A DNA stretch of 64,000 nt from Aurantiochytrium sp. KH105 (taxonomy: Eukaryota; Sar; Bigyra; Thraustochytrida; Thraustochytriidae). Below, one piece after another: positions 29,824 through 41,000 of this stretch. Every line of letters starts with the position of its first letter. Position 1 is the first letter of the stretch. The stretch is taken from the NCBI GenBank assembly GCA_003116975.1, contig BGKB01000025.1, forward strand, positions 62,001 through 126,000, read 5' to 3'. A program made the translations under genes and the position numbers. Under the pieces are notes generated by a model, which was not told where the DNA came from, made no database searches, and was given only the letters and a program-made list of their open reading frames with translations.

Positions 29824-31179
29824 ATGCGAAGCACTACGCCCGCAACCGCATACCCGATGGAGCGCACCAACAAGACGCTTGTCGCTGTATTGCTTGCCAT
29901 TGTTGGATCCGGCGTGCTCTTGTTGAGCAGCAGCATTTTCGGTCTTGGCAATGCTATTGATCCAGCGGTGGCCAGTTCGGTACCGCAAGGCTTTGCAACA
30001 TCGCTCTCCGGGTCCGGCGTCGTTCCTACGGACGACGATGTTGTCAGCGCCAACGCAAATGACGAGGACGACGACGACGTCGATCCGTACCTTGAAAAGG
30101 GTATCGTGCGCATCGAACTCTCGAGCCTCGAAAAAGACACCTCGCTGGTTGCCAGCTTTCAGAATGAAGACAGCCGTCTCAATGCTTTGCGCAACCGCAC
30201 GGAGGAGCTAGTACGCGAGGCTTTCAGCAAGCTTTCTAATGGCGTGCGTTGCATTCCCAAAAAGTGTGACAGCGAAGCCCGCTTTTATCGCGCTCTTACC
30301 CCCAGCGAGCTATATCGTAAAAAGCTTTACCTCGTGAGCTACCCCGGATCTGGCAATACGTGGCTGCGCGCAGTGGTACGATCCGGTACGCGTCGCTTTA
30401 CCGGTTCCATGTTTCGGGACGGGAGTCTGGCGCGTGGCGGCTTCCGCGGCGAGATGCTCGATCCCGGTGACCCAAAGACACGCATCGTCAAGAGCCACTA
30501 CCCATTCCACACTAATGCAAAGACGTTCCCCCACCTCTGGGCCGGCGGCGGCATCCATGTCGTGCGTGCGCCCTTTGACGCCATGATGGCTGAAGCAACG
30601 CGTCTTGTCGGAAGCAGCCATACTGCAGCGGCCAAAGAAGGCGCCATTCTGCAGCGTTTGGTGCGCATGCAGCAAAAGCGTCGTGTTGTCGAGCTCTGGC
30701 GCGACTTTTTTACGTTCTGGACCCGCAACGCGCGCAAGTTCACAGACCCATCGCAGCGGATCCGCATTGACCCGGCTCCCTTTGACAAGTCGGATCAGGC
30801 CCGCAAGCTCCAGTTTCCTGTCGCCACGCTGTACTACGAGGACTTTTCTCGCGACTTTGTTGGGACAGTAGTCCATCTGTTTTCCTTCATCAAGGCCTGG
30901 CTGCAGGACGAGCAGCAGCCTGTGGAGGATGCTGTCGTTTGCGCGCTTCGGGACGCCGAGCTCGGGGAGCGCTTCCATCGCAACAGCACTAAAAAAGCAA
31001 ACGCTTTTCGCAGGGAACCGCTCGCAAGTCGGATCGAGGAGTTTTGCAAGACCTTGGAGCCCTTTTGGGACGCAGAACGTTGGGGACCGTGCGATGGAAC
31101 CGTGCAACGAGAACGCAAAGACGTTCCCATTCGACCTCGACCCAGGGTTGGTCATCTTCCCTTTTGCGAGGACGACTGA
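29824..31179 (+). CDS. Type II membrane sulfotransferase, WSCD/sulfotransferase-family
   Basis: 451 aa from the ATG at 29824; the frame is open further upstream but without an ATG. Residues about 15-40 (NKTLVAVLLAIVGSGVLLLS) form an uncleaved signal anchor, so the enzyme should be Golgi-resident with a lumenal catalytic domain. An acidic linker follows. The 5'-phosphosulfate-binding loop is LVSYPGSGNTWLRAVV, with the partner motifs RIVKSHYPFH and HVVRAPFDAMMAE (the usual 3'-phosphate-binding region). This is closest to the WSCD-like group, which reads YPG(S/A)GNTW. It would transfer sulfate from PAPS to a glycan or other acceptor. Thraustochytrids secrete sulfated polysaccharides, so a role in the extracellular matrix is plausible inference. 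Several N-x-S/T sites are present. Confidence 0.85.
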   Translation: MRSTTPATAYPMERTNKTLVAVLLAIVGSGVLLLSSSIFGLGNAIDPAVASSVPQGFATSLSGSGVVPTDDDVVSANANDEDDDDVDPYLEKGIVRIELSSLEKDTSLVASFQNEDSRLNALRNRTEELVREAFSKLSNGVRCIPKKCDSEARFYRALTPSELYRKKLYLVSYPGSGNTWLRAVVRSGTRRFTGSMFRDGSLARGGFRGEMLDPGDPKTRIVKSHYPFHTNAKTFPHLWAGGGIHVVRAPFDAMMAEATRLVGSSHTAAAKEGAILQRLVRMQQKRRVVELWRDFFTFWTRNARKFTDPSQRIRIDPAPFDKSDQARKLQFPVATLYYEDFSRDFVGTVVHLFSFIKAWLQDEQQPVEDAVVCALRDAELGERFHRNSTKKANAFRREPLASRIEEFCKTLEPFWDAERWGPCDGTVQRERKDVPIRPRPRVGHLPFCEDD

Positions 31180-32005
31180 TCGAGGAGGCAGCTAGCTAGC
31201 TGACAGCAGCAAACAATACGAAAACGAGACAATGGATGGCTTCAAACACATGCATTTTGCGACCAAGAAGAAAAAAGAAAAAGAAATGGGCAAGTCAGGA
31301 ACGAGGACAAAAATAACTGTAAAAGTTGAACTCGGCGATGGTGGTGACTGTGTGGCGGAGCGAGCCTGCGTGCGGTCAGGCAAGACGAGCGCAGTGTCGA
31401 TCCATCATTTCGAGACCACCCATCAAAACAAAAGTAATGACGATCTCGCCGGGCTTTTTCTGTGTATGCAGACAAATGGAAATATGCGCTTGCCGCAAGC
31501 GTGCACGCCTGCATACATGCATGCCAGTGACCGTCTCATGGACCTTTGCTTACATACAATTTTATGTTTTGTTCGCTCGACGAAATGGTGAAACATGAAA
31601 CAAAGGAGAGATGATTCGCGCTTTTTTTGCGGGTGCTCTGGCGCTCCTATTGCGGGCGTCGCAATCTCACTTCTTCTTAGCGATTATAAAGAATGTAAAG
31701 CATACTGCATGCATCAAACTTGCTTGCTTGGTGCGTTGATGCGATGGAAGACATAAAAGAGCAGCAAAAGCTTGAAACTTTTTATGTCAATTTTAAAAGG
31801 AGGAGAAGATGAAATGTGATGCTGAGCTTCGGCCACAAGGGCATTGAAATAAGACATGCATAAGTAATGAGCCTCTCTCATCCTGAATGCCTTCTCGGCG
31901 ACTCGACGGGACGGATCGACATGGAATGGGATGGGGTGGGACGGAACGGGACGGAGCGGGACAGGAATGGTATGGAATGGAAAGTTATTGTTGCAAACGT
32001 TGGAG
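31180..32005. other. Convergent 3' spacer
   Basis: 826 bases without a supported gene; AT-rich for this genome, with a GGGACGGA-type repeat at about 31922-31965. Confidence 0.5.
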
Positions 32006-32890
32006 TTAAGCAGCGTCCAGACCAGCCGGCACAACACCTGTGAGGGACTGGTGCACCGAATGCAAGAGCAAGGTAGGAAAGTACGTGGAATGGGCAATCT
32101 CGTCGCGAAACTCGGAGAGCTGCGGAAGGGTACCTGGTTGCTTGGCAACGTCATGGGCCACGCCCTGGCAGAGGGTCGCCATGAAGCCACCACTGTAAAA
32201 GAACATCCAGGGCTGCTGCGTGAGGAAGGACAGGAGATCTCCGAACATGCCAAAGACAAAGGGCATGGTGCCCTGGAAAGGCTCGCGGCATGTGCTCAGC
32301 ATAAAGGCCGCAAGACCCAGGTTGATGGGTTTGCGCGCCTTGTTGAGAACGCCACTGGCGGGCTCAACCATGAGTTTCTGCAGCGTGAGGCGCGCAGCGA
32401 GGAGCGTCGCGTACTGGCGCGCATCAAATGGCGTCGGTTCGCCGCGCTCGCCGAGGGCGTACATTTGAAAGGCGCGCGTTTGCACAAAGGCCTGCAACGC
32501 GCACATCTGGCTCAGGTACTTTTTGAACGTTTTGCGCAGTTTGTATGCAATCGCAATGGAAATCACGCTGAGGGCCTTGACACTGCGCGGAGCTGTCGTG
32601 TGCACCATGAGGGTGGCGCTCCAGAGGGCTGCCGTCGACATGGAGAGGATTGGGCTCCCGCTGCTCGTGAGCGCCTCATCCATTTCATTGAGAAGGCCAA
32701 AATTGTACGTCAGCTGCAAGACGAGACACATGCAGTGATAAACAAGGTTATTCATCTTGTCATGATCCCGCCGGAAATGCCGGTACGCCCGCTCGTACGG
32801 GGCTCCGAGACTCTGGTTCATGAACGGCTTGTACGGCATGCAAAAGAACGGCGCCGACCCGTACATGGCAAGTTTCGAGATGACACTCAT
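32006..32890 (-). CDS. Hypothetical multi-pass membrane protein
   Basis: 294 aa, single exon, ATG at 32888-32890. Several hydrophobic segments (around LVYHCMCLVLQLTYNFGL, SMSTAALWSATLMV, FVFGMFGDLLSFL and FFYSGGFMATLC) suggest a membrane protein with both hydrophobic hairpins and helices rich in basic residues. The early segment YRHFRRDHDKMNNLVYHCM recalls the Y-x-x-x-H...N...H arrangement of Mpo1/DUF962 proteins (ER lipid dioxygenase-like). The similarity is short and I do not rely on it. A conserved-looking C-terminal block has His residues: QGVAHDVAKQPGTLPQL and HSTYFPTLLLHSVHQSL. The function is not known to me. It is divergent from the coiled-coil/PH gene across 2.4 kb. Confidence 0.75.
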   Translation of the reverse strand: MSVISKLAMYGSAPFFCMPYKPFMNQSLGAPYERAYRHFRRDHDKMNNLVYHCMCLVLQLTYNFGLLNEMDEALTSSGSPILSMSTAALWSATLMVHTTAPRSVKALSVISIAIAYKLRKTFKKYLSQMCALQAFVQTRAFQMYALGERGEPTPFDARQYATLLAARLTLQKLMVEPASGVLNKARKPINLGLAAFMLSTCREPFQGTMPFVFGMFGDLLSFLTQQPWMFFYSGGFMATLCQGVAHDVAKQPGTLPQLSEFRDEIAHSTYFPTLLLHSVHQSLTGVVPAGLDAA

Positions 32891-34401
32891 CTTGTCTGAG
32901 CTCGCGATCTAATCCGAACTGGAACGATCGAAAGAAACGAACGCTTCAAAGCTAAGCAATCTCGTCAGCGAGCTCGTTTCCAATGTACCGTGACGCCACG
33001 GAATCTCTCTCTCTCTCCTCTCGTTATCTCTCGCGCTTGCGCGCGCTTGGGCTCTCTCTCCCTTGCAAGTTGCAGCGAAAGCGTACGAGTTTGGGCTCTG
33101 CTGCTCCGACAACGCGAGGACCGGACACCTCTGCCTGCCCCAACGAGGCGGCGTCTGGCACTGGCGCGACCCCTTGGGCGCGACCTGAACCCTCTTGGCG
33201 CCGTGGCGTTCTACGTACTCTCGTGCCTGCGGCGAGAAGTCGGTCGCGGCGGTCTGCGTCGCGCGCTACGGAGCAGCGGCAAGCCCGTTTTCGCGCCCTC
33301 GTCCTTGGCCTCGATCTCCGGGTCGTTCACGCGCAGCACCTCGAGCGGGTTTTACCTCGAGCGGCGCCGCGTCTCGTGCCGCTCTTGCTGCGCTTTCCGT
33401 CCGACATCGAGTTAGAAAGCGAGATAGATCGCTCTTGCCGTTGTTCAGACGAGCGGGGCTCAAGCTACATCATTTGAAGGCATCCTGCCATGATCAGGCT
33501 CGAACCCGAGTCACTGGCAGGTCTCGTACTCCGGCGACGCGGTCGACGCCGCCACGAACGGCAACAAGCGATAGACAATTCTTCGACCAACTTGACTGTG
33601 ATAGCAGAGCTCAAGCAGATAAGAGAATCTCGAGTACACACCATCATCGGGGACCCCTCGGAGATCCCTATGCGCGGACCCCTCCTCGAGGACCCCTCTT
33701 CGGGACGCCGGCGGCCCGGACGGCGTCAGCGTTCGGCAGCAGTCAGGCTCAGTGGCCGCGCTCGGCTGCACGCGCTGGCGACGCCGAGGCCTCTGCTGCA
33801 GCTGGCTGCAGCTATCAACTAGCTGGCTGCGGCGCGGCGCCTCGAGGTATATACGCACGTGCGTCAGTCAGCCTTGCGCGCGCCGCTGCGGTAGGTAGCC
33901 AGCGAGCTCGCGGTGAGAGCTGGCGTGCACACCGGGGCCGTAGCAGTCCCTAGCGCGCGGCTAGCCGCTGGCAAGCTGGCTCCGGCGCGCGGAAGAAGCA
34001 GGAGGGCCTAGCGGTAGCCCCTAGCGAAACCCTACGCGGCGCGGCCGGGATATCCCGCTCGCGCAGGCTGGGAATCCAGGTTGCCAGTTGAGTTGGTAGC
34101 TGTAGCTCGCGAGCTGCAACAGGCACGCAACGACCGACCGGCGGCGGCGGGTTGGACGCAGCTCTGCTGCTGCAGCGCCGCGGGCCCGGTCCTCGCGGTC
34201 CTCGCCGCGGCGCAGCAGCAGCAGCAGCGCGCGCGATTGCGGAGCGAGAGGCGGCGGGCGGGGGCCGGCGGGGCCGGTCTCGGAGAAGGCTCGGCTCGGC
34301 TTGGCTCGTCTCGCTCGCCGTGTGGCATCAGCAGGCAACGGCGAGGAGGGAAGAGAAGAGCGATTGAAAGACGGGAAGGAAGGAAGGAAGGAAGTCCGGG
34401 C

Positions 34402-34456
34402 TTGCTTGCTTGCTTGCATTGCTTGCTTGCTTGCTGGCTGGCTGGCTGGCTGGTGG
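34402..34456 (+). repeat. GCTT then GCTG tetranucleotide arrays
   Basis: A run of GCTT units, one interruption, more GCTT units, then GCTG units. Confidence 0.9.
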
Positions 34457-34747
34457 GACGCGCGCGCGGGCGCGGTGCAGAAAGGCAACCGGCTTGGGCG
34501 AGGCGAGGCGAGGCGCGGCGCGGCGCAGAGCGCGGCGAGGGGCCAGCGGGGCAGGCGCGCAGGAGGCAGGCAGGCGAGCGTCGCACCCACCTTGGGCGGG
34601 CAAAGCGCGTCCGTTCATCGGTCGGTCGCGCGAAAACATTGATCCATTCGCGCACGCAGAGTCAACGCGCTGGTTCACTGGTCGTTCATTCTTTCTTCTT
34701 TCTTTCTTTTTTTCTTTCTTTCGACCGCTCGCTCGCTCGGTCATTCG

Positions 34748-34845
34748 TTTGAATTTGTGAATTCGAATTTGAATTTGAATTTGAATTCCAATTCGAGTTT
34801 GTGCATTTGAATTTGAATTTGTGAATTCGAATTCGAATTTGCATT
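34748..34845 (+). repeat. TTGAAT hexanucleotide array
   Basis: About 14 imperfect TTGAAT/TCGAAT units, the reverse complement of the ATTCAA array at 24658-24724. AT-rich island about 450 bases before the coiled-coil/PH gene. Confidence 0.92.
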
Positions 34846-34974
34846 CGTCCAACGCGGCAGTCTTGAGCGCGCCGCGTGCGAGCTCGGGCAGGCAAGGCCA
34901 GGCGCCCGCGGCGTCGGCGCGGAGAGCCCTCGCTTGCCGCGCGCAGGCCTCGCAGCGCAGCGCAAAGCGCGCAG

Positions 34975-34996
34975 CTAGCTAGCTAGCTAGCTAGCC
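34975..34996 (+). repeat. GCTA tetranucleotide array
   Basis: Five GCTA units (palindromic CTAG), about 300 bases before the next start codon. Confidence 0.9.
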
Positions 34997-35300
34997 AGCA
35001 AAGTCCGCGCCGCGCAGCGTCGGTCGGAGCGCCGCACATCAATCCACCTCACTCAACACCGCGGCGCGAGAGCGTCCGGTCCACGCGGGCGGGCTCGCGC
35101 CAGCTAGACCTCCAGACCTCTAGACCTCCTTCTCCGTCGCGGACGCCGTCGCGGACGCCGCCGCGGTCGCCGTGCGCGCCCGCGAGAGGGCGCGGCGAAG
35201 CGCCTTCCCCGCGCTCGGGCGGAGCCTCGGAAATTGGCGATCGAGCGCACTGCAGGCAGCGTGCGGGAGGATCGCACGCAGTCGCGCAAGGGTGGGCGCC

Positions 35301-37331
35301 ATGGAGACGGCCTCCGAGGAGCTGCGCAAGTCCACGGACGCGGCGCGGTCGACGGTGGCGCAGCTGGCGCGCAGGCTGTCGGTGTGCGGCGGCGGCGGCG
35401 GCAGCGAGGACGACCTGCACGTGCTCGCGGAGAAGCTCGAGGACCAGGTCGCGAGCTGGCTGGAGAGATGCGACAAGGACGCGCACGCTCTCGGCGAGGA
35501 GCGCGCGCGCCTGCGCAAGGACCGCAAGGACCTCGATGAGCTCAAGGAGGCGCTACATGAGGGCATGGAGCGTCTCGCGGAGGGGCGCCAGGAGATGACG
35601 CAGATCCAGGCAAAATTCGCCAAGGCAAGAGACGAAATCGCGCACGAAAGGCGCCGCCTCGCAGAGGACTGGGCCAAGCTCGCCCTCGAGCAACAGCGCG
35701 CCGCCATCGCCAAAACTGCGAACGCCGAGGCATCCTCAAAAGATGAAGCCGCCGCGCGCTCGACGACCGCTACGGTTTCCGAGCTCACTGCCGAAAACGA
35801 GCGTCTCCTGGCCGAAATCCAAGACGCTGCTCGCGAACACGAGAATCTTCAGCAACAACTCGACCTTGCCAAGCGCGAGCTTCAGCCCGTCCAAGACACG
35901 GCTGGCAAGCTGAGGGATGAGCTGGACACCACCAAGCACGAGCTCAAGGCTGCGCTCGCCAAGGCTTCGGAATGGCACGAAAAGCACGACAACCTCGCGG
36001 CTCAGTTTGCAACCCTCTCGGGCGAAAACGAGGCTCTGCGAATCGAGACGAGTCGTCTCGAGGCCGCTCGTGCAAGTCGCGACACCGAGTACGAAGCATT
36101 GCGCAAGGAGAGAGATGACCTCAAATTGCAACTTAAAACACTCGCCGCCGCCTCAGCAGCGGCCGCCGTGGAGGCGGACGTTGCAAAGAGCCGGGCTCCC
36201 CAAGATGTTCACAACGCTGCACAAGCGATCCTTGCTCAATCGACCCAAGCCGCCCAGCCCAAGGGGGAAGCTTCGGGCGGTGTCCTTCGAAGCGCACACA
36301 CTAGCAGCAGCAGCAGCAACAGTAGCAGTAATTCAAGCAGCGAGAACCCAAGCGACAGCGCTGCAGACAAGACGTCCGGCCCGACCGGAGATCAGAAAAA
36401 CCGCGATCAAAACAAGAATGGAGCAGCAGCAGCAGTCGCCGCAGCAGCCGTCAATGAGGAAATGGTCTTTCTCCAGGTCGAAAATCAGCTTCTCATTGAC
36501 CAAAACACGGCGCTTCGTCGACAAGTCCAAATGGTGCAGGCTGATCTGGCCCGCATGACGGAAACGGAACCCGCCAGCCCGACTTCCGGCAAGAGTCTCC
36601 TCGCAGACGACGCGAGTCCAACTTCTCCCAAATCCTCTTTGCAACGGAACTCAAACGTAAGCCGAATGCCGCTGCGTTCGCTGCGTCGCGCCAGCAGCGC
36701 TTTCATGGCCAAAGTTGCCGACGCGTCAGCGCATCACAATCATGGCTCGCACGCTGAAATTCCTCGCATCGACAAAAACTCTTCCTTGCAATCAGAAATG
36801 TTCTTCCACCAGCAAGAGTCCTCTTCCGATGTCTCTTCCATCTCGCGGACCTCTAGCTTCAGCCGCAAGACCGGCTACGTCATGATGGCGGACGGCCTCA
36901 CCATCACAAACGATATTCGTTGGGTCAGGCAGTATTTGGTGGTAACAGGCAGCAGCTTCGCGCTTTTCCCGAGCAAACGCGTCTCCGAAACATCTTTGGA
37001 CGACGATCCCGGACGGTGGACCGCCCCGACCGGCTTTGTTGCGCTCTTGACGAGCGACATCCACACTACAGCTACGCGTGCCTCCATCTCAACCGCGCAG
37101 GACGGTGCAGTGGGCGACGAATCCAACGATGAGACGGACAAAACCGAAGAAAGCAAAAAGGCAGCAGCCCGCATGCACTTGCTGGTGGGCCCTGACCGTG
37201 CTGTGCAAAAGCATGTCAACGCAAAGCGGCGCATCTTCGACCGTCGCTCGCCTCCCTTTCTCTTTCGCGCTGGCGAGAGCGATCTGGTCGAATGGTGCGA
37301 TGCCATTAATGACGCCATTGCCGCGGCATGA
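35301..37331 (+). CDS. Coiled-coil protein with C-terminal PH domain
   Basis: 676 aa from the ATG at 35301 (context GCCATGG). The frame is open further upstream but has no ATG there. Residues about 1-45 and 55-330 are predominantly charged coiled coil (for example EKLEDQVASWLERCDKDAH and AENERLLAEIQDAAREHENL). A Ser/Asn-rich low-complexity linker follows (about 36300-36430), with an Ala/Val/Gln patch. The last ~150 residues look like a PH domain: GYVMMADGLTITNDIRWVRQ, then YLVVTGSSFALFPSKR, ending FRAGESDLVEWCDAINDAI, whose Trp occupies the conserved C-terminal helix position. Such proteins usually tether membranes or cytoskeleton. No catalytic domain is seen and the function is unknown. It converges on the USP gene. 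Confidence 0.82.
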   Translation: METASEELRKSTDAARSTVAQLARRLSVCGGGGGSEDDLHVLAEKLEDQVASWLERCDKDAHALGEERARLRKDRKDLDELKEALHEGMERLAEGRQEMTQIQAKFAKARDEIAHERRRLAEDWAKLALEQQRAAIAKTANAEASSKDEAAARSTTATVSELTAENERLLAEIQDAAREHENLQQQLDLAKRELQPVQDTAGKLRDELDTTKHELKAALAKASEWHEKHDNLAAQFATLSGENEALRIETSRLEAARASRDTEYEALRKERDDLKLQLKTLAAASAAAAVEADVAKSRAPQDVHNAAQAILAQSTQAAQPKGEASGGVLRSAHTSSSSSNSSSNSSSENPSDSAADKTSGPTGDQKNRDQNKNGAAAAVAAAAVNEEMVFLQVENQLLIDQNTALRRQVQMVQADLARMTETEPASPTSGKSLLADDASPTSPKSSLQRNSNVSRMPLRSLRRASSAFMAKVADASAHHNHGSHAEIPRIDKNSSLQSEMFFHQQESSSDVSSISRTSSFSRKTGYVMMADGLTITNDIRWVRQYLVVTGSSFALFPSKRVSETSLDDDPGRWTAPTGFVALLTSDIHTTATRASISTAQDGAVGDESNDETDKTEESKKAAARMHLLVGPDRAVQKHVNAKRRIFDRRSPPFLFRAGESDLVEWCDAINDAIAAA

Positions 37332-38083
37332 CCATTTTGCCAAAATTCATTCAAAGAGTGACTCCCGCCCTTCCCCTCTCTGACCAGGGCCATCGGCAGT
37401 CGCGTGGCGCGCACGGGTGACTAATTAGTCAGTCCTCTGGGCAGCGAGCAGCAATGATGATCGCTTAAGCTTCCGTTGTTGAAGGATCACGGTATTGTCT
37501 CGCCGATTCTCTCTGGGGCCGGTGAAAAAACTTTGCAGGGCGAGATCCATAGGAATGGATCAAGCAAGAAGGAAAACGAGGTCGGATGACTGCAAGTCAA
37601 GCCAGATTTTCCCATAAGTCTCAAAGCACGAGTTTTAGACTTCGCATCCTCAATGTCACCAAACAGCCAAGAAGTGCAAGCACATCAGCCTCACGGATGC
37701 AAGTCGCTGCAACGGAGGACCCGATACCGACGACTTTCGCCACCTTTTGCTACATCTCGCTCTTGAACGACGAGATCGACGCGGTAGCGTTCAGGGTCTC
37801 AAACGTCGTCGGATGGATGCGTGCATCTTCTCTCAAGAGCTCGCTCCTTACTTTGCAAAAACGACAAGAGAACGCATCGAGTTCATTCGTGTGATGAAAA
37901 ACCATTTCGTCGTACGATTTTTCACGGAAGCCAAGAGACAACCTTTTTACTCTTGGAATCTGTTTCACACATTATAGGAGAGATGAGTTCTCGTTCTCGT
38001 ATTCTTCTCTCCATTGTCATACTTTTCTTTTACAGTTAGTTTCATCACTTTTCCAAAAAAAATATTTTTATTGTTGTTGCTTT
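37332..38083. other. Convergent 3' spacer
   Basis: 752 bases without a gene I can support; becomes T-rich towards 38080. Short open frames (for example 37586-37894) lack family features. Confidence 0.5.
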
Positions 38084-41000
38084 TCACTTCTTTCGTCGTC
38101 TCTTGTAGTACAGACAGTACGCAGACGAGCTCACCACGGAGGACGCTCGCACTTCGGTGATGCTACTATCATCGCATAAATACCACGCTACAGGGCTGGA
38201 GGCCGACTCCTGACGGGCCACGTGCGCCGTGTAATGACCCATACCCGCAGTGCCCATGTGATTCGTCACAGCGAAAAGGTCAAACACTGTGTCTTCCTTT
38301 TCCTTGTCACCGCCAAAATCTGCCAAAAAGGGAGCGAGATCTAACTCCTCGAGAGGAAAGTCCACCAGCGACATGATTTTACGGTGACTCCGAGGCTCAA
38401 ATCGCTTCAAGCATAAAATAAGTACCTCGGGAAGCCGAATGATGCGCATCGTTTTGTCGGCCTCTTGATCAGTTTTGCACTTCGGGCAGCTCCACGCATT
38501 TCCCGTGCCGAGCCGCTCTCGATTAGAGAAGAACTCCAAGCACTCGTGCAAACTGTAAATTTCACCGCTCACGCGGTGCATTGATGCGACGCGTGACTGG
38601 TGTGCCACTCGTGCCTCGTGAGTGCGCGCACTCTCGTGTTGAACGGTCGCTGTTGTGGGCGCTTCCTGATACGGGACGGCAACCTTCTTCTTGTTTCGTT
38701 GCTTCTTTTTCTTTCGCGCCGCTGCACCGGTACGCTTGCGGTCCTTCTTTGACTTACCCGTCGAGCAAGGACTCTCTGCCGTTTGGCTTTGATCGCCCCA
38801 TATGGCTGCCAACACGAAAAAAGCTTTGGGCACACAGTCTTCAAGGCTTCTCGCATCATCGTCGGGAAAGTACATCATTTCTTCAGCAGCATGACCATGT
38901 CTCTCGGAGATCACGTCTGCATCGTTGGATTTCACCTCTGCGGGAACGCTGGCGTCCGAGCCCGCAAGATCGCTCCCATTCTTTTTAGTGCTTGTCGAGC
39001 ATGTTGCCCCCTCCTTGCCTTCGTCCTCGCCTTCATCATCGACCGACATGGCATCAGGTGTTCCCGGCGGAATCGACGTCTCGTCTACTGTGTGGCCAGC
39101 TGGAGCACAACATCCCTCGACGACAATATCTTCCCCATTATGATCAACGAAACGGAGCTTGAGCGCGCGTCCCTCACGCTCCAGCATGGACGTGTCGCGC
39201 GTGTCCAGGCCCGTACTCAGCAACCTCAGGAGCCGTGAGATAGCCATACGGACTTCAAGACATGTTCGTGATGCAGACACGCGGAGCAAAAGCGGTAGAC
39301 CTACTGTTGGCGTCTCTGGAGAATCACTCGATCTGTGCAGTACAAAGATCTCCCGCACATCGCTACCCATTCGCGACTCTCTCCTTTCAGAACCATTTCC
39401 TGCCGTCGTACTCGCGTTTAGACGCCCCGTTTCCCCCCTTTTATGGCTCGATGGCAGCTGCACCTCAAGCAGCGCTGGGTCGGCCAGCTCGTACATGTAA
39501 AGCTCGCAATTCGGATCCAACAACAAACGCACCGACTCGTTGTCTGTGTAATCGCGCACAATCGCATGATGCCTTAGCTGTACGAGAAGTTGATGCGCAG
39601 GCGCGACTCCGCAGAGTTCCGCGAGCTTGCTCTTAAGATGACGGCAGCTGTCCACGGCTCTGACGCCGACAGCGTAGCGGACGCGCGAGAAGACAAGGCT
39701 TCCGGACTTGTCTTGCACCTGCCGCACTACGGTCACCGTCACGATGCGGTCGCGATCAACGGGGATGGCCAGCGGAAGGAACATGAACGGCGTGAAGGTG
39801 TGCGACTCAAATTTGCAGCGCGGGCAGGCCACCGTGTTGTGCAGCTGGCCTTGAAAAATGTGCGTCACCATGGAATGCTCGCGGCGAAGGTGCTTGGCCC
39901 ATGACTCTGCTGCGAGGTCAGCGATAGATCGCGGCGGGTCGCTGACGTTGTCGACTTCTGCAAAGTACGGCTTGGTGTGGACCAAATTCAGATCTTCGTG
40001 AAGCGTATCGAGCAGGAAGATGAGAAGTTCCTGAGCGTCATGCTGCATAAATCCGGCGAACTGGCCGCCAGACCCAGGCAGCGTGCCAATGGCCCTCTTC
40101 ATCATCACAGGCGTGATCGTCGGGCTCGAGCCAAACCACAATTCCTTGATGAGCGAATCCCACACCATCGCAAAGCGCGCGCCCGTCCCAAGCACGCTTT
40201 CGAGATTGCGGTCCTGTCTGAACTTATTGGACAAAAAGTAGCGCGTCAGCGGCCAGCAGTTACTCAGACATTGCAGCGTAGAGTTCATGTAGCATGTATT
40301 GCCAAGGTTTCGAAGTCCCACGAGTCCGCGGAACTGATTTTCCTCCATATTCGGCGAACACCGTTTGCGATGGAAACGCCACGCGCTTGCTTGACAGTCC
40401 ACGCTGCAGTAGCGCGCTCGACGACACTTGCCGCACACTTTGCTCGCCTTTGGATCGCAGCACGAGAGGCAGTCTCGTGCGCCTGCAGACCCAGGTCGCA
40501 CGCGACAAACGGCCAAGTGAGACCATTTCGCATCCCAATGCTGTGGGTCTTTGGGGAGATCAAAAGCTTCGTAAATGCTGCTCGATCGTCGCTTGCGTGC
40601 GACTGCAGGAGAGCTCGCTGGTGAACGAGGTGTTGCTGGGTTTTGAGGCTCGTAAAATGTAACCTCCTCACGCCTGTACTCATCGTCTGACGCACTTGCA
40701 GCGCCAGCGGATGAGGGTTTCTCGAGTTGTTTCTTGGTGGGCACATGTGGGTGCCATGCTTGTAACGCGCGCCATGCTTCTTCAGGAATCCAGACGAAAT
40801 CGATTGAAGGCACCCCATTTCCAGGACCGCAAGTGCTGTCTGCTAGACGCACGGGACCCGGCGCCTTTTGTGCGCTCGAGGCGTCCTGATTTGAGATTGT
40901 GGCCCGATCATCAAAAAACCCAATCCAAGATTTCCATTGGGACCACCACGTCGCCGAAACTGCAACAAATCGTCCGCGAAGCTGCGTTGCATCAGCGCAT

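Larger units (their letters stand above)
32891..35300. other. Large divergent intergenic region
   Basis: 2.4 kb; open frames here are low-complexity and unsupported. Contains CT runs near 33006-33060, three GGACCCCTC copies (33651-33700), CTAGCG-rich sequence (33950-34030), GCTTGC/GCTGG arrays (34402-34456), the TTGAAT array (34748-34845) and a GCTA array (34975-34996). Confidence 0.5.

Noticed and set aside
33490..33545. tRNA-like B-box GGGTTCGAGCC on the - strand
   Set aside because: The T-arm, D-arm and acceptor stems do not pair; no anticodon arm of the right size.
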